A stretch of 64,000 nucleotides of DNA from Rhodococcus sp. W8901 (GTDB lineage: Bacteria; Actinomycetota; Actinomycetes; Mycobacteriales; Mycobacteriaceae): NCBI RefSeq assembly GCF_013348805.1, contig NZ_CP054690.1, forward strand, positions 5,332,001 to 5,396,000. Direction: 5' to 3'. Within the stretch, counting starts at the first letter, position 1; each line of letters begins with the position of its first letter. Shown here piece after piece: positions 27,663 to 36,012 of the stretch. The position numbers were made by a program, and so were the translations under genes. Below the pieces are notes generated by a model. That model ran no database searches. It saw only the letters and a list, made by a program, of their open reading frames with translations, and was not told the origin of the DNA.

Positions 27663-27696
27663 GACAGGAGGCTGTCACTTTGACAGCATTCTGTCA
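27662..27696. promoter_or_regulatory. Tandem MarR operators
   Basis: TGACAG-GAGG-CTGTCA (27662-27677) and TGACAG-CATT-CTGTCA (27681-27696) are two perfect copies of the same 16-bp dyad with a 19-bp period. The first overlaps the start codon and Shine-Dalgarno of the DJ-1 gene, so binding would block transcription and translation start. Confidence 0.8.
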
Positions 27697-27714
27697 ATAC
27701 CCACCGGGCCGCAC

Positions 27715-29196
27715 TCAACCGGTCGCGGCGTACTCCCGCGCCGCGGCGCCGGTGATGTTGGTGAGCATGCCCTTGAAGATGATCCCGTGGAACGGCAGGA
27801 TCGAGTACCAGTAGAGCCGTCCCGCAAGACCTTTCGGGAAGAAGATGGCGCGCTGCTCGAGCCGGGAGCGGTGCGGGCCGTCCGGGTGCACTCGCCATTC
27901 CAGCCAGGCACCGCCCGGCGTCCGCATCTCCGCGCGCAACCGCAGCAGCGAGCCGCGGTCGATCTGCTCGACGCGCCAGAAGTCCAGGGGGTCACCGGTG
28001 TTCAGGCGGCGGGCGTCGCGTCGCCCGCGGGTGAGCCCGACCCCGCCGACGAGCCGGTCCAGCCAGCCGCGGATCACCCACGCGAGCGGGAACGAGTACC
28101 AGCCGTTCTCGCCGCCGATGCTCTCGAGCACCCGCCACAACGTGTCTGCGTCCGCGTCGCAGCCGGCGCCGCGCTCGTCGGTGTACACCGCCTCCCCCGC
28201 CCAGTTCGGGTCGGACGGAAGCGGATCCGACGGCGCACCCACCGGCGACGCGCTGGCCCAGTTGGTCTCCACCTCGCCGCTCCGTATACGGCGCAGCGCC
28301 AGCCGGACGGCCTGCCGGTACGGCGTCAGCCCCTCCTTCGGCGGCGGGATCACGTCGTCGATGTCGCGGTTCGCGGCGACGGCGTCGTTGTGGAGCGACT
28401 CGATGAGCGCCCGCCCCAGCGAACTCGGGATGGGCGTCACCAGCCCGATCCACAGTCCCGCCAGCCGCGGGGTGAGCACCGGCAGCACCAGGACGCGGCG
28501 ACGCCGCAGCCCCGCCACGTCGGCGTACACCTTCATCATGTCGCCGTACGTCAGGACGTCGGGGCCACCGATGTCGAAGGTGCGACTGCCCGGCAGCGGG
28601 GCCTCGGCCGCCGCCACCAGGTAGTAGAGGACGTCGCGCACCGCGATCGGCTGGATCCGGTTGTTCACCCACCGGGGCGTGGTCATCACCGGCAGCCGAT
28701 TCGTCAGGTGCCGGATCATCTCGAACGATGCCGATCCGGACCCGATGACGACCCCGGCCTGCAGCACCATCGTCGGGATCCCGGAGTCCACGAGGATGCG
28801 GCCGACCTGCGCGCGCGAGCGCATGTGCGGCGAGAGTTCGGTGCCCTCGGGGTGCAGTCCCCCGAGGTAGACGATGCGGCGGACGCCGCTCGCCTTCGCC
28901 GCGGCCGCCAGGTTGGACGCCCCGATCCGTTCGGTCTCCACGAACTCCGTCGACGTCCCCATCGAGTGGACGAGGAAGTACACGACGTCCATGTCGGCGG
29001 TGGCCGCCGTCAGCGAGTCCGGATCGCCCAGATCGCCGCGGACGATCTCGACCTGCTTCGCCCACGGCACGTCCCGCAGTTTCTCCGGGGACCGCACCAG
29101 CACCCGCACGTCGTACCCGGCCGCGAGCAGGCGCGGGGCGAGACGGCCACCGATGTACCCGGTGGCCCCGGTGACCAGCACCCGTGGTCGCTGCAC
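27715..29196 (-). CDS. NAD(P)-binding SDR with C-terminal DUF2867 domain
   Basis: 493 residues. The N-terminal atypical SDR domain (VTGATGYIGGRLAPRLLAAGYDVRVLVRS, then VHSMG and VQAG/IRHLTNRLPVM) covers about 1-300. The C-terminal DUF2867 part ends with GGAWLEWRVHP, FFPKGLAGRLYWYSILPFHGIIFKGML, resembling SRPBCC-like lipid-binding sequence. The GTG start at 29196 is where the Rossmann motif begins; the frame is open much further but reads across the divergent hydrolase. Function is unknown, possibly in lipid or quinone redox. Confidence 0.88.
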   Translation of the reverse strand: MQRPRVLVTGATGYIGGRLAPRLLAAGYDVRVLVRSPEKLRDVPWAKQVEIVRGDLGDPDSLTAATADMDVVYFLVHSMGTSTEFVETERIGASNLAAAAKASGVRRIVYLGGLHPEGTELSPHMRSRAQVGRILVDSGIPTMVLQAGVVIGSGSASFEMIRHLTNRLPVMTTPRWVNNRIQPIAVRDVLYYLVAAAEAPLPGSRTFDIGGPDVLTYGDMMKVYADVAGLRRRRVLVLPVLTPRLAGLWIGLVTPIPSSLGRALIESLHNDAVAANRDIDDVIPPPKEGLTPYRQAVRLALRRIRSGEVETNWASASPVGAPSDPLPSDPNWAGEAVYTDERGAGCDADADTLWRVLESIGGENGWYSFPLAWVIRGWLDRLVGGVGLTRGRRDARRLNTGDPLDFWRVEQIDRGSLLRLRAEMRTPGGAWLEWRVHPDGPHRSRLEQRAIFFPKGLAGRLYWYSILPFHGIIFKGMLTNITGAAAREYAATG

Positions 29197-29220
29197 CGTT
29201 CCACGATAACCTCGATGTTC

Positions 29221-29883
29221 ATGAGCGCGCTCGACGAACCGGTCCTCCTCGACACCGACGGGGTGTACGGCTACCTGCACCGCCCCGCAGGCGACGCGGT
29301 CGGCAAGCTGGTCCTCGCCCACGGTGCCGGCGGCGACTGCGAGGCAAAACTGTTGCAGGCCATGGCGGCCGGATTCGCGGAGCGCGGCCTGCTGGTGCTG
29401 CGGTACAACCTCCCGTTCCGGCAGCGGCAGCCGTCGGGCCCGCCCAACCGGGCGCGCGCGGCCGCCGACCGCGACGGCATCGTCGCGGCCGCCGACGCGA
29501 TCCGCGCACTCGCCGACGGCCCGATGATCCTGGCCGGACACTCGTACGGCGGCCGCCAGTCCACGATGCTGGCCGCGGAACGCCCCGAGGTCGCGGACGG
29601 GCTTGTGCTGCTGTCGTATCCGCTGCACTCACCGGGCAAACCGGAGAAGCAGCGCACCGAACACCTGCCGCAACTGCGCACGCCGTCGCTGTTCGTGCAC
29701 GGCGACCGGGACCCGTTCGGCACCCCCGACGAGGTGCGCGCCGCCCTGGAACTGATCCCCGCCGAGCACCCCCTGCTGTTGATCGAGGGCGGCCGGCACG
29801 GGCTCGACCCCGACCGCGCCGACGTGGTGGCACGGACCGTCACCGCCGCCACCGAACTGTTCGCGCTGCCCGCCGTGCGCTGA
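29221..29883 (+). CDS. Alpha/beta hydrolase (KANL3/Tex30-type)
   Basis: 220 residues: LVLAHGAGGDC near the oxyanion region, the elbow AGHSYGG (Ser near 108), VHGDRDPFGT for the acid and EGGRHGLDP for the catalytic His. The triad is complete. ATG at 29221, with an in-frame ATG at 29215 as alternative; only 24 bp separate it from the divergent DUF2867 gene, so the two promoters must overlap the coding starts. Confidence 0.85.
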   Translation: MSALDEPVLLDTDGVYGYLHRPAGDAVGKLVLAHGAGGDCEAKLLQAMAAGFAERGLLVLRYNLPFRQRQPSGPPNRARAAADRDGIVAAADAIRALADGPMILAGHSYGGRQSTMLAAERPEVADGLVLLSYPLHSPGKPEKQRTEHLPQLRTPSLFVHGDRDPFGTPDEVRAALELIPAEHPLLLIEGGRHGLDPDRADVVARTVTAATELFALPAVR

Positions 29884-29940
29884 CGCCGGAGCCGTTGTCC
29901 CACATCGTCTATCGGTACCCGATCCCCGACGAGCGGGAGG

Positions 29941-30774
29941 TCAGGGCATCAGCGCCGAGCTGCCCGCACTGACGTCGAGCGACGTGCCGGTGACGTACCG
30001 CGCCTGTTCCGAGACCAGGTACAGCACCGCGTGCGCGATGTCCTCCGGCGCCACCCACGGCACGCGCATCGGGGTGATACCGGCGTACCGGGACTCGACG
30101 GTCTCCCGCGTCGGATTCTCGACATCCGGGGCGAACAGCCCGTAGAAGGCCTCGTTGTGAACCATCGGGGTGTCGACCGAGCCCGGACAGACGGCGTTGA
30201 CGGTGATCCCGTATCGGGCGAGTTCGAGCGCGAGCGTCTTCACGAGGCCGATCACGCCCCACTTCGCGGACACGTAGTGGGCGAGGTTCGGGATGCCGGC
30301 GCGCCCGCCCATCGACGACGTCGCGACGATGCGTCCGTAACCCCGTTCGATCATGTGCGGGGCCACCGCACGCAGCGTCTTGAACACGCCGGTGAGGTTG
30401 GTGTCGACGACGGCGTCCCACATGTCGTCCGTCAGGTCCCACGTCTTCGCGAACGCGCACACACCGGCGTTCGCGACGCAGATGTCGATCTTGCCGAACT
30501 CCGCGATCGCGGTCGCGACGGCCGCGTCCACCGCCGCGCGCTCGCGCACGTCCACGACTGCGGTTCGGCAGCGCACGCCGTGCTGCTCCACCAGCCGCCG
30601 CGTCTCGTCGAGGTCCGCGACGGCGGCCAGCGGGTACGGCACCGTCGCGACGTCGGCGCAGATGTCGATGCCGAAAACGTCCGCGCCCTCCGCGGCGAGC
30701 GCGAGAGCGTGCGCGCGGCCCTGGCCCCGCGCGGCGCCGGTCACGAATGCGGTCCGCCCTTCGAGTTGCCCCAT
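29941..30774 (-). CDS. Mycofactocin-coupled SDR family oxidoreductase (second)
   Basis: 277 residues. TGAARGQGRAHALALAAEGADVFGIDIC has the GQGR motif of mycofactocin-type SDRs, followed by the lengthened beta-2 loop (ADVATVPYPLAAVADLDET). Catalytic Ser is in ATSSMGG and Tyr/Lys in YVSAKWGVIG. GGAGGAG precedes the ATG at 30774. It is paralogous to the gene at 14240-15052. Mycofactocin biosynthesis genes are not in the window. Confidence 0.88.
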   Translation of the reverse strand: MGQLEGRTAFVTGAARGQGRAHALALAAEGADVFGIDICADVATVPYPLAAVADLDETRRLVEQHGVRCRTAVVDVRERAAVDAAVATAIAEFGKIDICVANAGVCAFAKTWDLTDDMWDAVVDTNLTGVFKTLRAVAPHMIERGYGRIVATSSMGGRAGIPNLAHYVSAKWGVIGLVKTLALELARYGITVNAVCPGSVDTPMVHNEAFYGLFAPDVENPTRETVESRYAGITPMRVPWVAPEDIAHAVLYLVSEQARYVTGTSLDVSAGSSALMP

Positions 30775-30958
30775 ATCTCCTCCAAGTCTCTACTGCCCCA
30801 GATCATTACCGATAGGACGCCCGTCCGGTCCAGAGTCTCTTCCACGGAGCGGGCAACGGGCCCTTTCCAGAGCGGGAACCGCGCCGTCCGCAAAGCACTG
30901 CCGCGACGTGACCGCGCTGGGTAGTCTGAAAAGCGACCAACTACCGGGAGGTCGAGGA

Positions 30959-32137
30959 ATGCTCTACAGCGATATTCCGAGTCATGCCGAGGTTCGCCGG
31001 CTCGCCGGGGTGGAGGGCCACACCTGCATCTCGATCTACACGCCCACCGAGGACGACATCCAAGAGCCGGGCAAGAGTCGTATCGAGTTCACGAACCAGG
31101 TCAAGTCCGCGCTCGAGCAAGTCGAAGACCACAAGGAACGGGTGGCATTCGAGCAAGCATTCGACGACCTGATCGAGGACGAGGCTTTCTGGTGGTATCA
31201 GGCGCGGACGCTCGTCGTGCTCGCCACGACGGACAGGGTGCGGCGCTACCGACTGCCCAACCGACTCGGAGCGTGTGCCATCGTCAGCGACCGCTTCTAC
31301 ATCAAGCCGCTGCTGCGGACGGTGACCTTCCCGCAGACCGCGTTCGTACTGGCCCTCGCCGAGGGATCCGTCCGATTGATCGAGGTCACGGCCGATCAGC
31401 CGCCGGCAAAGATCGACGTGCCGGGTCTGCCCAAGGACGCTGCGAGCTACGCCGGCGTGCCGTCACTCGGCAGGACGACCGGCGGCCGCGTGCACGGTCG
31501 GGGAGGATCCGCCGGGGGTGCCGGGAGCGGGCGGGCGGCGCCCGACCGCGCGCCGGGGCGGGTGCAGGGCGAAGAGGGACGAAAGCTGCGCGTGCGCGAG
31601 TACGCCCGCGCGATCGACCACGAACTGCGCAGCGTGCTGACGGGACGGGACACTCCCCTGATCCTGGCCGCCGCCGAACCGACGGCCTCGATCTACCGTT
31701 CGGTGAACAATTACCACCAGCTGCTCGACGAGGGCATTCAGGGCAATCCGGAAGAAATGAGCGACGAGCAGATCGCCCGGACCACTCGCACGGTCCTCGA
31801 CGGTCACTACGCCCAGCAACTCGCGGACACCCGCAAACAGTTCGACGACCTGCGCTCGAAGGGCCGGGCCCAGGTCGAGATCTCCGACGTGGCCCGCTCC
31901 GCGACGTTCGGCCGAATCGAGACGCTGCTGGTCGACATCGAGGGCATCGTCCCCGGCACGATCGACCCGGACAGCGGAACCGTCGAACTGGCCGAGCTGA
32001 ACGGCAACCACGAGTACGGCGTGGTGGACGAGATCGCCCGGCGGGCACTGCTCACGGGCGCGAAGGTCCTCGCCGTCCGCTCGGGCGACGTGCCCGACGA
32101 GGTACCTGCGGCCGCGATCCTGCGGTTCGCGCAGTGA
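30959..32137 (+). CDS. baeRF-domain protein (release-factor-like, bacterial)
   Basis: 392 residues of the bacterial archaeo-eukaryotic release-factor family. The N-terminal part (CISIYTPTEDDIQEPGKSRIEFTNQVKSALEQ) and the C-terminal eRF1-domain-3-like end (LLVDIEGIVPGTID, GVVDEIARRALLTGAKVLAVRSGDVPDEVPAAAILRF) are typical. A Gly/Arg-rich linker (about 180-215) separates them. GGGAGG precedes the ATG at 30959. Members are proposed to act on ribosomes, perhaps under stress; no experimental role is implied here. Confidence 0.8.
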   Translation: MLYSDIPSHAEVRRLAGVEGHTCISIYTPTEDDIQEPGKSRIEFTNQVKSALEQVEDHKERVAFEQAFDDLIEDEAFWWYQARTLVVLATTDRVRRYRLPNRLGACAIVSDRFYIKPLLRTVTFPQTAFVLALAEGSVRLIEVTADQPPAKIDVPGLPKDAASYAGVPSLGRTTGGRVHGRGGSAGGAGSGRAAPDRAPGRVQGEEGRKLRVREYARAIDHELRSVLTGRDTPLILAAAEPTASIYRSVNNYHQLLDEGIQGNPEEMSDEQIARTTRTVLDGHYAQQLADTRKQFDDLRSKGRAQVEISDVARSATFGRIETLLVDIEGIVPGTIDPDSGTVELAELNGNHEYGVVDEIARRALLTGAKVLAVRSGDVPDEVPAAAILRFAQ

Positions 32138-32179
32138 GCGACGGAACCCACTGCACCGGAACCGATCCGCGGCGTGGGG

Positions 32180-32511
32180 CTAGGACCCCCCCGATCCGAA
32201 GGAGCCACCCGAGCCCGTAGCGAGCGCGTCGGGTACGTACAGGGCGAACCCGATGGGCGGGGTTCCGTACCCGTACTCGGCACCGGTGTGGGTCCACGTC
32301 CCGGGAAGGCGGCTTGTCCCGTGTCCTCGAAGATCGGGACGTTCGCGTCGAACGCCGCTTGCAGCGTGGCCAGCGTCGGCGGCAGTGCCGCCCCCTGCCC
32401 ACTCGACAGCGCCGACCCGGACGCCGCCGATGTCTGCGCCAGGGCCGGCGCGGCACCCGCGACCGCTGCACCGTTACCGGGCACCCCGTACCGAGCCCCG
32501 ATGGCGCCGCG
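32180..32511 (-). pseudogene. Possible frameshifted C-terminal gene remnant
   Basis: Downstream of the Clp_N gene, one minus-strand frame reads LPPTLATLQAAFDANVPIFEDTGQAAFPG down to about 32300; from there the frame ending at TAG 32180 reads TWTHTGAEYGYGTPPIGFALYVPDALATGSGG. Joining them needs a single 1-nt change in a C/G run. The two halves together look like one protein end, but I recognise no family and see no proper start. It may be a decayed gene or chance in GC-rich DNA. No other gene is visible in 32138-32511. Confidence 0.25.
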
Positions 32512-33258
32512 TCACGCCCCCGCGTCGTCGCGTGCCGCGAGGAACTGGGACAGGGTCGCGACGATGAATGCGTCGGCCGCCGCCTTGTCCACTCCCAATT
32601 CGGCGAGCACGCCGGCGCCGTCCTCGAGTTCGAGCAGCGCGAGGAGCAGGTGCTCGGTGCCGATGTAGTTGTGCCCCAGCCGCAGTGCCTCCCGGAACGT
32701 GAGTTCGAGGGCCTTGCGCGCGCCGGCGTCGAAGGGAATGAGCTCGGGCAACTCGTCGACGCCCTCCGGCAGGACCGCGGTGGCTGCCTGCCGAACGGAT
32801 TCGGGAGTAAAGCCCTGGGCGGCGAGCACTTTCACCGCGATCGCCTCGGGGTCCGCCAGCAGGCCGAGCACCAGGTGCTCCGGGGTGATCTGGTCGTTGC
32901 CCGCGGCCCGCGCCTCGTTCTGCGCCGCCATGACGACGTTGCGGGCGCGGGGGGTGTACCTGCTGAAGCCCTGACTGGCATCGAGGTCGGCGGGCTCCTC
33001 GGGGCCCTTCGGCACGAACCGCTTCTGCGCGGCCTGCTTGGTCACCCCCATGCTGCGGCCGATGTCGGTCCAGGACGCGCCCGAGCGTCGGGCCTGGTCC
33101 ACGAAGTGGCCGATCAGGTGGTCGGCCACCTCGTCGAGGTGCTCGGCGGCGAGGACCGCGTCGGTCAGCTGTTCGAGTGCATCGGTGTGCACCTTCTTGA
33201 TGGCTTCGATGAGATCGTCGAGCCGCACGGGGTTCGACATGCGCGTCGGATCAGTCAT
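32512..33258 (-). CDS. HTH plus double Clp_N-repeat protein
   Basis: 248 residues. A helix-turn-helix (about 62-82, WTDIGRSMGVTKQAAQKRF) is followed by two Clp N-terminal repeats (about 100-165 and 175-240, with TPEHLVLGLL and GTEHLLLALL). No ATPase module is present. Clp_N normally docks substrates or adaptors on ClpC, so this looks like a DNA-binding protein that can sense or recruit the Clp system. The start at 33258 matches the Met before TDPTRMSN; the frame continues upstream across the operator. The four-half-site operator at 33260-33306 suggests autoregulation. Confidence 0.85.
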   Translation of the reverse strand: MTDPTRMSNPVRLDDLIEAIKKVHTDALEQLTDAVLAAEHLDEVADHLIGHFVDQARRSGASWTDIGRSMGVTKQAAQKRFVPKGPEEPADLDASQGFSRYTPRARNVVMAAQNEARAAGNDQITPEHLVLGLLADPEAIAVKVLAAQGFTPESVRQAATAVLPEGVDELPELIPFDAGARKALELTFREALRLGHNYIGTEHLLLALLELEDGAGVLAELGVDKAAADAFIVATLSQFLAARDDAGA

Positions 33259-33259
33259 A

Positions 33260-33306
33260 CGACAACCGTAGGTTGACGATTGCGTGTCGTCAACCCCGGG
33301 TTGTCG
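33260..33306. promoter_or_regulatory. Nested four-half-site operator of the Clp_N-HTH gene
   Basis: CGACAACC (33260-33267) and GGTTGTCG (33299-33306) flank an inner perfect repeat GGTTGACGA (33271-33279) / TCGTCAACC (33287-33295). Both dyads share the centre 33283. Read differently, there are two CGWCAACC-N3-GGTTGWCG sites. It begins 2 bp upstream of the start codon at 33258. Confidence 0.75.
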
Positions 33307-33381
33307 ATTCTTTCGGTGCTCGGACCAGCGCCTCGGCACCTATCGTGAGAAGAGGATCGTCACCAGACGAAGGAGCCTGCT

Positions 33382-34257
33382 GTGCCCGACTACGGCCACA
33401 CCATCCGATTCGGCTACTTTCTCGTCCCCGATGCCCACGCTCCGCGAGCGGCACTCGACACCGCCGCCGTGCTGGACGAAGCCGGCTTCGACCTCGTCGG
33501 CATCCAGGACCACCCATATCAGAAGAGTTTCCTCGATGCGTGGACCCTGTTGTCCGCCATTGCCGCTCGCACCGAGAAGCTCGCGGTGTTCCCGGACGTC
33601 GCCAGCCTGCCGCTGCGCCCGCCCGCGGTGCTCGCGAAGGCCGCCGCGAGCCTCGATCTCCTCAGCGACGGCCGCGTCGAACTCGGACTCGGCGCCGGCG
33701 CCTTCTGGGACGCGATCGCGGCGATGGGCGGCGAGCGACGCTCGCCCGGGGAGTCGGTGCAGGCCCTCCGGGAGGCGGTATCGGTGATCCGTCTGATGTG
33801 GAGCGGCGAGCGATCGATCCGGTTCGACGGCGAGTTCTACTCCGTGAACGGCGTCCACCCCGGGCCCGTTCCCGCGCACCCGATCGGCATCTGGATCGGC
33901 GGCTACAAGCCGCGCATGCTCCGCCTGATCGGGGAGATGGGCGACGGCTGGCTGCCGTCGCTCGGCTACATCGACGCCGACGGGATCGCCTCGGCCAGTG
34001 CGGCGATCGACGACGCGGCCACCGCCGCGGGCCGCGACCCGTCGCGCATCCGACGCGTCCTCAACATCGGCGACGGAATCGACGTCCGGGACGTCGAGAA
34101 CCTCCCCCGCGCACTGTCCTCGCTCGCGCTCGATCACGGCTTCGACACGTTCGTCCTCAGCGGGCCCACCGACGAGCCGTCCCTGCGGTACCTGGCGGGT
34201 GAGGTGTTCCCACGCGTGCGCGAACTGGTGGACCAGGGCCGTTCCGGAGCCCGCTGA
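33382..34257 (+). CDS. LLM-class F420-dependent oxidoreductase
   Basis: 291-residue luciferase-fold oxidoreductase. Segments IRFGYFLVPDAH, FDLVGIQDHPYQ, LAKAAASLDLLSDGRVELGLGAGAFWDAI and PIGIWIGGYKPRMLRLIGEMGDGWLPS follow the F420-type family. GTG start at 33382 with AAGGAG upstream. It is divergent from the Clp_N-HTH gene, so the complex operator at 33260-33306 may also influence it. Substrate unknown. Confidence 0.88.
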   Translation: MPDYGHTIRFGYFLVPDAHAPRAALDTAAVLDEAGFDLVGIQDHPYQKSFLDAWTLLSAIAARTEKLAVFPDVASLPLRPPAVLAKAAASLDLLSDGRVELGLGAGAFWDAIAAMGGERRSPGESVQALREAVSVIRLMWSGERSIRFDGEFYSVNGVHPGPVPAHPIGIWIGGYKPRMLRLIGEMGDGWLPSLGYIDADGIASASAAIDDAATAAGRDPSRIRRVLNIGDGIDVRDVENLPRALSSLALDHGFDTFVLSGPTDEPSLRYLAGEVFPRVRELVDQGRSGAR

Positions 34258-34265
34258 CAGACGGG

Positions 34266-35252
34266 TCAGTCCTCCGCCGTCACGAACCCCTGGTCCACCA
34301 GCCACTGCCGGGCCACGGCCGCCGGATCCTTGCCGTCGACGTCCACCTGACGATTGAGTTCGGTGATCGCCTCGTTGGTGAGCACCGCCGAGATCGGCGC
34401 CATCACCTCGGCCACCTCCGGGTACTGCTCGGCGAAGTCCGCCCGCATCGTCAGCGCCGGGTTGTACTTCGGGAAGAACTGCCGGTCGTCCTCGAGCACC
34501 ACGAGGTCGAGGGCCGCGATTCGGCCGTCGGTGGTGAACACCTCGCCGAACTTGCACTGGCTGCCGTCGGCGGTGGCCTGATAGATGATGCCGGTCTGCA
34601 GGATGCGCTTCTCCGCGCGGGCCGGATCGAACCCGTACGCCGCCGCCATACCGGGGAAGCCGTCCTGACGGACGTTGAACTCGGTCTCGACGCACGTCGC
34701 CGCCGCGGCCGGATCGCGTTGCACCAGAGCGGCGTAGTCCGACAGCGTGCGCACGCCGGTCTGCTCCGCCGTGGCCCTACTGGTGGCCAGCGCGTAGGTG
34801 TTGTTCATCGGCGCCGGGTCGGTCCACACCATGCCGTTGCGCGCGAGGTCCTCGTCCCGGACGGCCTCGAACTGCGCCTGCGAATCCGGGATCGGCTGCT
34901 CGTGACCGAGGTAGTTGATCCACCCGGTGCCGGTGTACTCGTAGCTCACGTCGATCTGCCCGGCCAACTGCGCGTCACGGGTGCTGTTGGACCCCTGGAT
35001 GTTCGTGAGGTCGCGGACATCGGCACCGGCGGCGGACAGCGCGAACTCGATCATGTAGCCGAGAATGATCTGCTCGGTGAAGTCCTTGGAGCCGACCGTG
35101 ATCCGGGCACCGTCGAGCTCGGGCACCGGCTGGATGCTCGCCGGGCCGACCTTCAGCGGCAGGGCGCCACCGGATTCCAGGCCGCACGACGCGAGCAGGG
35201 TGGTGGCGAGCACCACCGCGGTACCGGCCAGGACGCGTCGAATCACCGTCAT
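34266..35252 (-). CDS. Glycine betaine/choline-type ABC substrate-binding lipoprotein
   Basis: 328 residues with lipobox LLASC near residue 23 and an OpuAC/ProX-like fold: ITVGSKDFTEQIILGYMIEFAL, YEYTGTGWINYLG and the C-terminal LTNEAITELNRQVDVDGKDPAAVARQWL. It binds quaternary ammonium compatible solutes outside the membrane. It is last of four genes, starting 1 bp from the permease stop. Exact ligand (betaine, choline, carnitine) cannot be read from sequence. Confidence 0.9.
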   Translation of the reverse strand: MTVIRRVLAGTAVVLATTLLASCGLESGGALPLKVGPASIQPVPELDGARITVGSKDFTEQIILGYMIEFALSAAGADVRDLTNIQGSNSTRDAQLAGQIDVSYEYTGTGWINYLGHEQPIPDSQAQFEAVRDEDLARNGMVWTDPAPMNNTYALATSRATAEQTGVRTLSDYAALVQRDPAAAATCVETEFNVRQDGFPGMAAAYGFDPARAEKRILQTGIIYQATADGSQCKFGEVFTTDGRIAALDLVVLEDDRQFFPKYNPALTMRADFAEQYPEVAEVMAPISAVLTNEAITELNRQVDVDGKDPAAVARQWLVDQGFVTAED

Positions 35253-35253
35253 G

Positions 35254-36012
35254 TCAGCGCAGCCCCTTCGGCCCGAGGTACGTCTCGGCGAGGGCACCGA
35301 GCCAGTCGACCAGCAGCGCCAGCGCGACGGCCAGCACCGCACCGACGACGAGGGTCACGTTGTCGCGCAACTTGTATCCCGTGTCGATGAGGATGCCGAG
35401 ACCACCCGCGCTCACCAGGAAGCAGAGCGTCGCCGTACCGACGGCGAGGACCAGCGACGTCCGCAGCCCGGCCAGGATGTACGGCACCGCCAACGGGAAC
35501 TCCACCCGCCGCAGCACCGCGAGCGCCGACATCCCCTGTCCGCGTCCGGCGTCGACGAGGGCCGGGTCCACCTCCTGATAGCCGAGAATCGTGTTCCGCA
35601 GCACCGGAAGCAGCGAGTAGAACGCGATGGGCAGCACGCCGATCCAGAACCCCGTCGTCCGCGTCGCGAGGTAGAACAGCACCAGCAGGCCGATCGCCGG
35701 GGCGGACGCACCGATGTTGGCGATTCCCACGAATACCGGTGCCAGCTTGGTGAATCCGGGGCGGGTCACGAGGGTACCGAGCGGCACCGCGAGCGCCAGC
35801 ACGATCAGGACCACCACGACGGTGATGAGCACGTGCTGCCACGTGAGGGTCGCGATGTTGCCGATGCTGATGCTCGCCTGCTGGGTGGCAGTGAGATCGC
35901 GGGTGAAGGCCCACCCCAGCACGCCCCCCACCAGCAGGAGCACGAGCAGCGGCTGGACCAGGAGCCTGGCCCGTTCGGCGCGTTGCGCGGCAGCCGGTGT
36001 CTGCGTGGTCAT
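35254..36012 (-). CDS. ABC transporter permease (betaine/choline type)
   Basis: 252 residues with six predicted transmembrane segments and the permease EAA-like loop QEVDPALVDAGRGQGMSALAVLRRVEFPLAVPYILAGLRTS, which docks the ATPase. Start ATG 36012 overlaps the ATPase stop by 4 nt. It pairs with the permease at 37219-37875 to form the channel. Confidence 0.92.
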   Translation of the reverse strand: MTTQTPAAAQRAERARLLVQPLLVLLLVGGVLGWAFTRDLTATQQASISIGNIATLTWQHVLITVVVVLIVLALAVPLGTLVTRPGFTKLAPVFVGIANIGASAPAIGLLVLFYLATRTTGFWIGVLPIAFYSLLPVLRNTILGYQEVDPALVDAGRGQGMSALAVLRRVEFPLAVPYILAGLRTSLVLAVGTATLCFLVSAGGLGILIDTGYKLRDNVTLVVGAVLAVALALLVDWLGALAETYLGPKGLR

